DNA from: Desulfogranum mediterraneum DSM 13871
GTDB taxonomy: Bacteria > Desulfobacterota > Desulfobulbia > Desulfobulbales > Desulfobulbaceae
Direction: 5' to 3'
Assembly: GCF_000429965.1 (NCBI RefSeq)
Contig: NZ_KE387004.1
Span: 313,526 to 377,525, forward strand
DNA length: 64,000 nt
Made by a program: the position numbers and the translations under genes. Shown piece after piece: positions 1 through 7,312 of the stretch; within the stretch, counting starts at the first letter, position 1, and each line of letters begins with the position of its first letter. Below the pieces are notes generated by a model. That model had not been told where the DNA came from. It saw nothing but the letters and a program-made list of their open reading frames with translations, and searched no databases.

Positions 1-1
1 G

Positions 2-1069
2 CGGGTGGACCGAAGCTCCCGCCAGTGGCAACAGCTCATCAGGGGAGAGCAGGAAGCGGAAGACCAGGATGCCATCGGCCGCCTGCTGGTCTATGCCTTT
101 CCCGACCGGGTCTGCGGACGTCGCCCCAAACAGCGGGAGCGTTACCTGCTGGCCTCAGGCCGCGGAGCCGCGCTCCTCCCGGGCGATCCCCTGGCAGGCA
201 GCGACTATCTGGTGGCCCCCCACCTGGATGGCGGCCGCAGAGGCCACCACGGCGAGGGCCGGATCTTCCTGGCCGCCCCTCTGGAACGGGCTGAACTGAT
301 AGCAAACCACCCTGAACTGCTCAGCAGCTCCCGGCAGGTCTGCTGGGATGCGGCTGCGGAGCGGGTGGTGGCCAGTCAGACCCTCAAGCTGGGGGCCCTG
401 GTCCTCGAACAATGCCCGGCCACGGAGGTGAGCGCGGATGAAATCTGCCATGCCATGCTGGAGGGTATCCGCCTGCGGGACCTTACCTGCCTGCCCTGGA
501 GCAAAGAGCTGCGCCAGTTCCAGGCCCGGGTGGAGCTACTCCGCCGCCAGCTGCCCGAGCAGGGTTGGCCGGATCTCTCCGACCAGGCCCTGTTGGCCGA
601 CCTGGCATGGCTCAGCCCTTACCTGGGCGGGATCAGCCGCCTGCAGCAGCTCAGGCAGCTCCCCTTACAAACCATCTTCAACACCATCCTGGGCTGGGAA
701 CGGCAACAGCGACTGGAGAGGCTGGCACCCCTGAGCATCACCGTACCCAGCGGCTCCAGGATCAGGATTGACTATCTCCAGGGCGACTCGCCGGTGCTGG
801 CGGTACGCCTCCAGGAGATGTTCGGCCAGCTGAGCAGCCCCACCATCTGCGGAGGCCGGCTGCCGCTGTTGATCCACCTGCTCTCTCCGGCGCGCCGCCC
901 CATCCAGATCACCTCGGATCTGGCAGGGTTCTGGACCGGCAGCTACCAGGAGGTCAAGAAGGAGCTCAAGGGCCGCTATCCCAAACATTACTGGCCCGAC
1001 GAGCCGCTGAAGGCTCCCCCCACCCGGGGCGTGAAACCCAAGAACAAGAGCCGACAAGACAGACCATGA
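2..1069 (+). CDS. hrpB: ATP-dependent helicase HrpB, C-terminal part (5' end outside the window)
   Basis: The reading frame is open to the left edge, so this is the last ~355 residues of a longer protein (HrpB is usually about 800 residues). The C-terminal block with SPARRPIQITSDLAGFWTGS followed by YQEVKKELKGRYPKHYWP is the hallmark of the HrpB C-terminal domain. HrpB is a DEAH-box helicase-like protein of unsettled cellular role; the ATPase core must lie upstream of the window. The tail after the motif is Lys/Arg-rich. Its stop codon overlaps the start of the radical SAM gene (ATGA), which suggests co-transcription and translational coupling. The identification is secure; the GTG at position 5 is an internal codon, not the start. 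Confidence 0.93.
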   Translation, partial: RVDRSSRQWQQLIRGEQEAEDQDAIGRLLVYAFPDRVCGRRPKQRERYLLASGRGAALLPGDPLAGSDYLVAPHLDGGRRGHHGEGRIFLAAPLERAELIANHPELLSSSRQVCWDAAAERVVASQTLKLGALVLEQCPATEVSADEICHAMLEGIRLRDLTCLPWSKELRQFQARVELLRRQLPEQGWPDLSDQALLADLAWLSPYLGGISRLQQLRQLPLQTIFNTILGWERQQRLERLAPLSITVPSGSRIRIDYLQGDSPVLAVRLQEMFGQLSSPTICGGRLPLLIHLLSPARRPIQITSDLAGFWTGSYQEVKKELKGRYPKHYWPDEPLKAPPTRGVKPKNKSRQDRP

Positions 1070-1977
1070 GAACAATCGCCTTTGGCTACTCAAGCCGTTG
1101 CAACATCCGCTGCAGTCACTGCGTGGCCGCCGGAGAACCTCCTGAGAGCACCAAGATGGAGCTGGCCACGGCCAGGGAGATCATCAACCAGCTGGCTGAG
1201 GCCGGAGTCAGGGGCATCAGCTTCACGGCCGGCGAGCCCTTTGTCTTCTTCGATGACCTCTTGGAGCTGCTCGAGTGCTGCAGCAAGGGAGGCATCTACA
1301 GCCGGGTGGTCACCAACAGCCTCTGGGCCAGGGACCGGGACCAGGCCGAGGCCCGGCTGGCCCGACTCCGCCGGGCCGGTCTCTCTCAGCTGCGGCTCAG
1401 CTACAGCAGGTGGCACCAGCAACAGGTCCCCCGGGAGCAGGTCCTCCATGCCGCCCGGGCCTGCCAGGGGGCAGGGGTGGACTACTTTGTCTCTTTTGTC
1501 ACGGATTTCAGTGCTGAGGATGATCCCTATGAGGCGTACCTGCGGGACCATGATCTGAGATTTTTCCCGGAACCACTCATCTACGCCGGCCGGGCCGATG
1601 GCCTGGAGCGCACTCCCCTGTTCACCGATTATCAGGAAAACCGCTGCCCCATGAATCCCTACCTGGCCCCGGACCTGACCATGTATGCCTGCTGTGATGC
1701 CGGCAGTCACTTTACCACCACCAAGGTCTTCCGCCTGGGGAGTCTCAGGGACTCCACCGCGGCGGAGCTCTTTGCGCGCAGCGAGTCCTCTCCCCTGTTC
1801 CACTGCATCCGCAACCAGGGGATCTCCACCATCGCCTCCTTTGCCGGCTACAGGGCCCGTGAGATCGTCACCCATCGCAAGTGTGAGCTCTGCAAGAAGC
1901 TGTTTGACGATCCCCAGACCCTGGCCGCTCTGGAGGCAGCTTCTGCCCGGGGAACCCTGCAGAGCTGGCTCAGATAG
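1066..1977 (+). CDS. Radical SAM protein with SPASM-like C-terminal cysteines
   Basis: This 303-residue protein opens with the radical SAM cluster motif C12-x3-C16-x2-C19 (RCNIRCSHC), which binds a 4Fe-4S cluster and S-adenosylmethionine. A GEP motif (TAGEP, about residue 53) follows as expected. The C-terminal half has further cysteines (CPMNPYLAPDLTMYACCDAG and CELCKKL), resembling a SPASM/twitch auxiliary-cluster region found in peptide- or protein-modifying enzymes. No precursor peptide gene is visible beside it. It starts inside the hrpB stop codon and ends 8 nt into the convergent diguanylate cyclase gene. The substrate cannot be read from the sequence. Confidence 0.85.
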   Translation: MRTIAFGYSSRCNIRCSHCVAAGEPPESTKMELATAREIINQLAEAGVRGISFTAGEPFVFFDDLLELLECCSKGGIYSRVVTNSLWARDRDQAEARLARLRRAGLSQLRLSYSRWHQQQVPREQVLHAARACQGAGVDYFVSFVTDFSAEDDPYEAYLRDHDLRFFPEPLIYAGRADGLERTPLFTDYQENRCPMNPYLAPDLTMYACCDAGSHFTTTKVFRLGSLRDSTAAELFARSESSPLFHCIRNQGISTIASFAGYRAREIVTHRKCELCKKLFDDPQTLAALEAASARGTLQSWLR

Positions 1978-3217
1978 CGGGCCGCTGGTACGGCTGCACC
2001 TGGTTACGCCCCAGGGCCTTGGCCCGGTAGAGGGCCTGGTCGGCCTGGCGGATCAGCTCTTCATGGGACCTGGCTGAACTGTCCCTGTGGGTGGCCAGCC
2101 CCAGGCTGATGGTCACCACCTTGCCAACAGCTACGCCCTCATGGGGGATCTGCAGCTGCTCGATCGAGGAGCGGATCCGCTCGGCCACGGTCATGGCTCC
2201 AGCTTGTTCGGTATCCACCAACACCACCACAAACTCTTCACCCCCGTAACGGGCACAGAAATCCCCTGATCGCTTCAGGGCCGCCTGCAGGCTCTGGGCA
2301 ACCTGTTGAATACAGAGATCACCGGCGCCATGGCCATAGGTATCGTTGTAGCGTTTGAAGTTATCGATATCGCACATGATCAGGGAGAGAGGCTCATTTT
2401 CCCGGCAGCAACGATCAAAGGCCATGAGGATACGCTCTGAAAAACTACGACGGTTGGGGATGCCGGTGAGGGCATCCATGATGGCCTGCTGTCGGATCGT
2501 CTGATAGGAGGCACTGAGTTTCCTCCCCACCAGGCCAAGGCCGACCAGGCCCAACAACCCCATGCCCAGGTGGGTGACGATCATCATGGTGACAGACGTT
2601 TCAGCCTGAAAGGGAAGGGTGATGCTGATGCCGCCGCGGACATCCCCGAGGCGGTAGCCCTGCCCGGCGTGACAGGGAAGACAGGCCTGTTCGGTGAACA
2701 GCGGGGCCATATAGAAGAAGTCGCTCCGACCGCCCCGGCTCATCATCTCACCGCCCTCCCGGAGGCCATCCTCAAATTGCTCCAGGTAGGAGGCCTCCAG
2801 GGGAGTGGCCTTATTCTCCGGCCTGAGGGGATTCAGACTGGTGATATGAAACTGGACCCCCTGCCCCTCCTGGGCGATCTCGGCGATCTGCCGGGTCATG
2901 AAAGCGGGATTGATCTTGGTCAGGACGGTGTCTTCCCCGATGACCAGATCACGATCAGGAGCGGTCAAATAGGGGTTGGGCCGGGTGCTGGGGGTCACCG
3001 GTACATAGACGCCGCCATGGCGGGCATTCCACTGACGGCTGATGACCACCTGCTGAAAAAAGCTCCTGGCCGTGAACAGAGCCAGGTTGCGCTGTTCCCT
3101 GATCGTTCCACTATAATTCCCCCAAAAAGAGGCCGCGATGACCACCAGCCAGAGCAGACTGAGGCCTATGATACCTTGCCGGATATTCAACTCCCCCTCC
3201 ATCATCAAGGATTGCAT
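1970..3217 (-). CDS. Membrane diguanylate cyclase with DUF3365 (Tll0287-like) haem-type sensor
   Basis: About 415 residues. A transmembrane segment at roughly 15-31 is followed by a periplasmic DUF3365/Tll0287-like domain ending in a haem c motif C179-L-P-C182-H183. A second membrane segment lies at about 209-231, then a GGDEF domain with an intact GGEEF active site at 325-329. An RxxD inhibitory I-site (RSGD, 316-319) sits five residues before it. It should therefore make cyclic di-GMP in response to a redox or gas signal sensed by a covalently bound haem, and be feedback-inhibited by product. The start is uncertain: I chose the ATG at 3217 because upstream codons give an implausible N-terminus, but no good ribosome site is seen. 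It converges on the radical SAM gene with an 8-nt overlap. Confidence 0.85.
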   Translation of the reverse strand: MQSLMMEGELNIRQGIIGLSLLWLVVIAASFWGNYSGTIREQRNLALFTARSFFQQVVISRQWNARHGGVYVPVTPSTRPNPYLTAPDRDLVIGEDTVLTKINPAFMTRQIAEIAQEGQGVQFHITSLNPLRPENKATPLEASYLEQFEDGLREGGEMMSRGGRSDFFYMAPLFTEQACLPCHAGQGYRLGDVRGGISITLPFQAETSVTMMIVTHLGMGLLGLVGLGLVGRKLSASYQTIRQQAIMDALTGIPNRRSFSERILMAFDRCCRENEPLSLIMCDIDNFKRYNDTYGHGAGDLCIQQVAQSLQAALKRSGDFCARYGGEEFVVVLVDTEQAGAMTVAERIRSSIEQLQIPHEGVAVGKVVTISLGLATHRDSSARSHEELIRQADQALYRAKALGRNQVQPYQRPAI

Positions 3218-3331
3218 CAGGGTCCGCTGCCGTGAGCTTCTCGAGGATAAACGCCCTGGAGCAGAGAAGCCTGCACCTGGAACACGGCCACCATCACTGG
3301 GATCAGGATACCACATTTTGGTATAGTGGCG

Positions 3332-3362
3332 AAAAAAAAGGAGCACGAAGACTCTCTCCCCA
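3332..3362 (-). terminator. Possible weak terminator behind the YkgJ-type gene
   Basis: On the minus strand a GGAG...CTCC hairpin with a UCUU-type tip is followed by eight consecutive U. The stem is short and imperfect, so only the U-tract position downstream of the Cys-cluster gene supports it. Confidence 0.25.
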
Positions 3363-3509
3363 CAGGAGAACACCATGACCACCCGGTTCAATGCCCCCTC
3401 AGCCAGGGGATATCACCCCAGCTCAACGCCTGTCCGGAAGAGAACGATCTGTGACAACTTCGACCTGTGCACAGAGCCCAAGGGCCGCAAAGGAGGATTG
3501 GCCAGGACA

Positions 3510-3914
3510 CTAGCCAGAGACAGGGGCCGACTCCTTGGCGACAAAGGCACAAAAGCCGTTACGGGGACCGACCAGGGGGTGGTTACGACAGGTGTCCGGT
3601 CGCTTCTCATAGATGGTGCATCGCCGGCTGGTTTGATCCAGATAGAGGCAGTCGCCGTTGGCCAGGCGCGTCAGGGTAAAGAGTCCCTTCTTCTGATAAA
3701 AGTGTTCAATCACCCCCGCCTTCTTCAACCGCTTGGCAACGCGTTTGGCAGACTCTTCCAGGTCAAAGGTGTCAATCAGCTCCATCCGAACCAGGTCCTC
3801 CATGGTGACCTCCACGGGCAGGGAACAGCAGGCGGCCGTACAGGAGAGGCAGAGTTTACGACGGTATTTAATCCAGGTAGCAGTATCTTCGAGCAGGGGG
3901 AAAGGTGCGGACAT
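3510..3914 (-). CDS. YkgJ family cysteine-cluster protein
   Basis: A 134-residue protein with an N-terminal CLSCTAACC motif and later cysteines in RRCTIYEKRPDTCRNHP and GFCAF. This spacing is the YkgJ-type zinc/iron-chelating cysteine cluster domain, which probably binds a metal or an Fe-S cluster. Members are widespread but biochemically undefined. The start at 3914 (MSAPFPLLED) is chosen because the domain begins soon after it and the upstream extension has no family likeness. It lies upstream of, and on the same strand as, the haem-type diguanylate cyclase, about 290 nt away, with a possible terminator between them, so a shared transcript is doubtful. Confidence 0.75.
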   Translation of the reverse strand: MSAPFPLLEDTATWIKYRRKLCLSCTAACCSLPVEVTMEDLVRMELIDTFDLEESAKRVAKRLKKAGVIEHFYQKKGLFTLTRLANGDCLYLDQTSRRCTIYEKRPDTCRNHPLVGPRNGFCAFVAKESAPVSG

Positions 3915-4020
3915 GGTAAAGGCTAAGCTAGGGGGAATCAGATTTTTTTTAAACAAAAAGCCGATTCCATTACCATGAATGGCCGGAGAATGCCATTTCT
4001 CCTGGTCCCTGAAGGAATAA

Positions 4021-4053
4021 AAAAACGGTGCGCCAGGACGACGCACCGTTTTT
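4021..4053 (-). terminator. Bidirectional intrinsic terminator ending the corrinoid operon
   Basis: Perfect 12-bp stem (AAAAACGGTGCG at 4021-4032 with CGCACCGTTTTT at 4042-4053) and a 9-nt loop, with U-tracts in both directions. It lies about 160 nt beyond the stop of the last corrinoid-transport gene and before the YkgJ-type gene. The rest of 3915-4211 shows no gene. Confidence 0.8.
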
Positions 4054-4211
4054 GACACTCCTGTTTGCTGTTCAGCTGGGGATGAAAATGAGTTCAAGCG
4101 GTTCAAGCGACTCTTCCGCCCTGCCAAGCTCCGGAAGCCGGCACCATCACAGCTGAGGCTTGTCCAAGAGAACCGGCTCAGAGGCCAGGCAGCAAAAGAT
4201 GAGGAAGGGTC

Positions 4212-5111
4212 TCAGGAGCCGCTCCCGGCTCGGTCTTGCGGATGGATCAGGGCCGCGATCCGGGCAAAGGCCTCGGCAAAGCTCACCGGCGAGGGACTGC
4301 AGACCAGATCCGGATCAATCACATGGATCCGCTGCCGATCCACGGCCTTCATCCCGTTGAAGCGGAGCCACTTCTGCCGCTCCCGGGCAGCTACCCCGGC
4401 CTCGCTGCCCATGATGGCGATGATGATCACATCGGGATCCGCAGCCAGGACCCGTTCATAGTTCATGGCACCGTTGCTCCGGGTGCCGGCAATGTTGAGG
4501 GCTCCGCTGTAGCTGATATAATCGTTGGTAAAAGAGCCGACCACCGAGGAGAACATGGGCTGGGAGCCGATCTGGAGAAAGACCTTCTGGCAGGGGGCGA
4601 CGGCGTAGTGGTCTTGAACCTGTTTCACCCTGGCGCGGGCCCGCGCCACAATCTCCCTGGCCCGCTCCTCCAGACCGAGCAAGCGTCCCAGACGGAGAAA
4701 CTGGCTGCAGATGCTTGCAAAGGAGGAGGGCTGTTCAAACTGGACCACCCGTAGTCCCAGGGCCCGCATCTTATCCAGTTGCTGCTGCTGGGTCAGGCCG
4801 GTGGCCAGCACCAGGTCGGGCCTGAGGCTGATGATCTTTTCCAGGGAGACCTGCATCACTGAGCCAATCTTTTCCTTCTCCCTGGCCGCCTCGGGGCGGA
4901 CACAGTAGGAGGTGTTGGCCACCAGACGATCCTCTGCCCCGAGCAGGTAGACATTCTCGGTGTTGATGGGGCCCAGGGAAACGATCCGCCGGACCTCGGG
5001 CATGGGCACCTCCTCAAGAGTCCGCCCCTCTGCCAGGAGCTGAGTGGTGCTCCCCAGGAGCAGGAGCAAAAGCAACAGGACAACAGAATTCGATCTCTTC
5101 TTCATCGTCAT
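4212..5111 (-). CDS. BtuF/FepB-type periplasmic ABC substrate-binding protein
   Basis: About 299 residues with a very hydrophobic N-terminal signal sequence (a run of leucines) and a class III (TroA-like) helical-backbone binding fold. Recognisable parts are RRIVSLGPINTENVYLLGAE near the start, then SLEKIISLRPDLVLATGL, and a C-terminal lobe with DPDVIIIA. Such proteins deliver vitamin B12, haem or siderophores to an ABC importer in the inner membrane. It is the last gene of the riboswitch-controlled operon, 29 nt behind the BtuF-CbiZ fusion, so a corrinoid is the likely ligand. No BtuC permease or BtuD ATPase gene is in the window. The start is ATG 5111 or 5105; neither has a clear ribosome site. 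Confidence 0.8.
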   Translation of the reverse strand: MTMKKRSNSVVLLLLLLLLGSTTQLLAEGRTLEEVPMPEVRRIVSLGPINTENVYLLGAEDRLVANTSYCVRPEAAREKEKIGSVMQVSLEKIISLRPDLVLATGLTQQQQLDKMRALGLRVVQFEQPSSFASICSQFLRLGRLLGLEERAREIVARARARVKQVQDHYAVAPCQKVFLQIGSQPMFSSVVGSFTNDYISYSGALNIAGTRSNGAMNYERVLAADPDVIIIAIMGSEAGVAARERQKWLRFNGMKAVDRQRIHVIDPDLVCSPSPVSFAEAFARIAALIHPQDRAGSGS

Positions 5112-5140
5112 ATCATACAAGAAAAAAATATAATGCGCTC

Positions 5141-7159
5141 CTATTGCCCTGGTATCCCAGCGCTGAGCTCGGCTCCGGTGAAGATGGCAGCCATTCCCAG
5201 GCCGAGCATCCGGGGAAGCTGTTCCAGGCCTCGCTGATCCAGAACAGAGAATCCGCCACCAGCGATCTCAGCAGCCAGGGATTGCGCCCAACTGCTGAAG
5301 GCGCTGGTCTCCTCCAGCAGTCCCTGTTCATACTGATCGCTCAGGGCCAGAGTTGCCTTGATAAAATCACTGTAGCGGGGCTCCAACAGAATCCGTTCCA
5401 CTCTCTGATGCAGCGCTCCTGCCTGCTCAGGAGCCCGCAGCCGGCAGAGCTGCTGGAGATCAAGCCTCCGCTCCTTGAGGCGCTGAAAGATCGAACGCTG
5501 TGCTGCCAGTCCATTCTGCCTGCGGATCGCCTCCTGCACCCCCTTATAGACGGCCCGGGCGATGAGCTCGCCCATCTTGGTGTGGCCTCCGCTTGCATCG
5601 ATGGGATAGCCCCTGCCCTGGACCACGATGATGTTGTCGGTACCGGTGCCCGTGGCCTGGCTGACCAGGGGTGAATAACTCGAGCGAATATCCAGTTCCT
5701 GGAGGGCGGCAGCCTTGGCCTCGGTGGCAGTGATCAGTGCCCGGGACATGGCCCGGGAAGACAACTCCATGTTGGTGAAGAGCAGAACATTGATGGTCCC
5801 GGGTGTGCTCTTCTCCTCCTGGTCAGGCTCATAGAAGGCTCCGCTGTCATGGCCCATCCGCACCGCATTACTGGAAACCCCGGCAGTGACCAGGGCCGTC
5901 ACCTCCATGGCCTTGAACGACTCCCTGGCCACAGCCAGATTATCGATGTCAGCACCGGTAAAGAGGGCTGCGCTCTTCTCCTTTTCCAGGCCCAGGACCT
6001 CGAGGGTTTCCCGGCGCAGGGCCTCCAACCCCTGGTTATGGCCCAGGCCCCAGGATGGCGGCGGGAAGTAATGGTTGAGCACCGTGGTGATGCCGCTGCG
6101 AGGCCCCTCCAGGGTGGAAAGCACTGCCATGGGTGTTTTCAGCCGGACCACCAGGGTCCGGTTACGAAAATCCTTGATGTCGCTCTCGACGACGCCGGCC
6201 TCCCGGACATAGTCCAGATCCAGGTCCAGGGGTTTTTCGGCCACCACCTGTTGGGGCAGGACAAAGGCGGCTGGTTCGCCAAACTGCTGTCGATAGAGCC
6301 GGGCAGCGAGCCAGGAGACAAAGTAACCGCTCTGGGTGGCGGCCCGACAGGTAAGCTCACAGGGGAAGAAATAGATCCGCCTGTTCTGCACCGCCTCCAC
6401 CTCACGCCAGCCCGGCTCTTCGAGGAGCGACATGATCGTCCGATCATTGCCGCAGCCATAGAGAACCTGGGGATTAAAGGCCTGCCACTCGGAAAGCTCC
6501 ACCGGGACAATGGTGCCGCTCTTGCCAAAGGTGGGAGGGATGCCGCCGGCCGCCCGGATGAATTCCTGCTGAAAGGAATCATCCCCCGGTGTCATCACCT
6601 GATCCCGGCCCATGAGCCGCATCACCCGGAGATGATCCTGCTGCGGGATAGTCCTGATCTTGGCGGCGATCAGCTCCAGCCGACGCTGCTCCTCGGCAAT
6701 CACCTCCTCGGCCTGTTCTTCCCGATGAAACATCCGGCCCAGCAGAGCGATCTGGGCAAAGCTCTCTGCAATGGAGCGGGGAGCGAGGCGAATCAGGGTG
6801 GCAGTGGCGCCAAAACGGGCCACCACCCCCTGCTGCAGGCTGGAGTAAAAGATGGTGTCCGGCTTGAGGCTGGCCACCCGCTCCAGGTCGGGCCTGAAAA
6901 ACCCGCCCACCACCGCCTTGTCTCCGCTCTCCGGCGGCAGCTGCGAATGATAGGTGATGCCGCTCACCACCTCGGCCGCTCCGATCCGAAGCAGGATCTC
7001 GGTGACCGAGGGCACCAGGGAGACCACCCTTTGGGGTGGTTTGTTCAGGGTGATCTGTTGGTTGCCGGAATCAACAAAGGAGAGCGGATAGCTCTCGGCC
7101 TTGAGCGCGGCAGGCAGCAAGAAGAACATCATCACGAGCAGAAGCAGGAAATTTTTCAT
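5141..7159 (-). CDS. Fusion of BtuF-like binding protein and CbiZ-type adenosylcobinamide amidohydrolase
   Basis: A 672-residue protein with three parts. Residues 1-21 are a signal peptide. Residues 23-300 are a BtuF/TroA-like substrate-binding domain (RVVSLVPSVTEILLRIGA). About 335-550 matches CbiZ, with VTAGVSSNAVRMG, the LVSQATGTGTDNIIVV block and ASGGHTKMGELIA. About 120 C-terminal residues are unassigned. CbiZ hydrolyses adenosylcobinamide or pseudocobalamin to cobyric acid so that corrinoids can be salvaged and rebuilt; it is normally described as cytoplasmic. Here the signal peptide would place it in the periplasm, so binding and remodelling may be coupled before import (an inference). 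It lies between a TonB receptor and a second BtuF under one cobalamin riboswitch. Confidence 0.87.
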   Translation of the reverse strand: MKNFLLLLVMMFFLLPAALKAESYPLSFVDSGNQQITLNKPPQRVVSLVPSVTEILLRIGAAEVVSGITYHSQLPPESGDKAVVGGFFRPDLERVASLKPDTIFYSSLQQGVVARFGATATLIRLAPRSIAESFAQIALLGRMFHREEQAEEVIAEEQRRLELIAAKIRTIPQQDHLRVMRLMGRDQVMTPGDDSFQQEFIRAAGGIPPTFGKSGTIVPVELSEWQAFNPQVLYGCGNDRTIMSLLEEPGWREVEAVQNRRIYFFPCELTCRAATQSGYFVSWLAARLYRQQFGEPAAFVLPQQVVAEKPLDLDLDYVREAGVVESDIKDFRNRTLVVRLKTPMAVLSTLEGPRSGITTVLNHYFPPPSWGLGHNQGLEALRRETLEVLGLEKEKSAALFTGADIDNLAVARESFKAMEVTALVTAGVSSNAVRMGHDSGAFYEPDQEEKSTPGTINVLLFTNMELSSRAMSRALITATEAKAAALQELDIRSSYSPLVSQATGTGTDNIIVVQGRGYPIDASGGHTKMGELIARAVYKGVQEAIRRQNGLAAQRSIFQRLKERRLDLQQLCRLRAPEQAGALHQRVERILLEPRYSDFIKATLALSDQYEQGLLEETSAFSSWAQSLAAEIAGGGFSVLDQRGLEQLPRMLGLGMAAIFTGAELSAGIPGQ

Positions 7160-7312
7160 GGTGAGCCATCACGGAAGTTCTTTTCAAAGGAAGAAGCCTG
7201 CAAGCAGGGCCCAGAGCCTCCCCTGGGCCCCTCTGCAGGCGAGCGCTGAACTCAGCAACAGTGCCGCCATCCGGGCAAGCCCGGGCAGAGGGGAGAGGAG
7301 GAGAGGGCAGCA

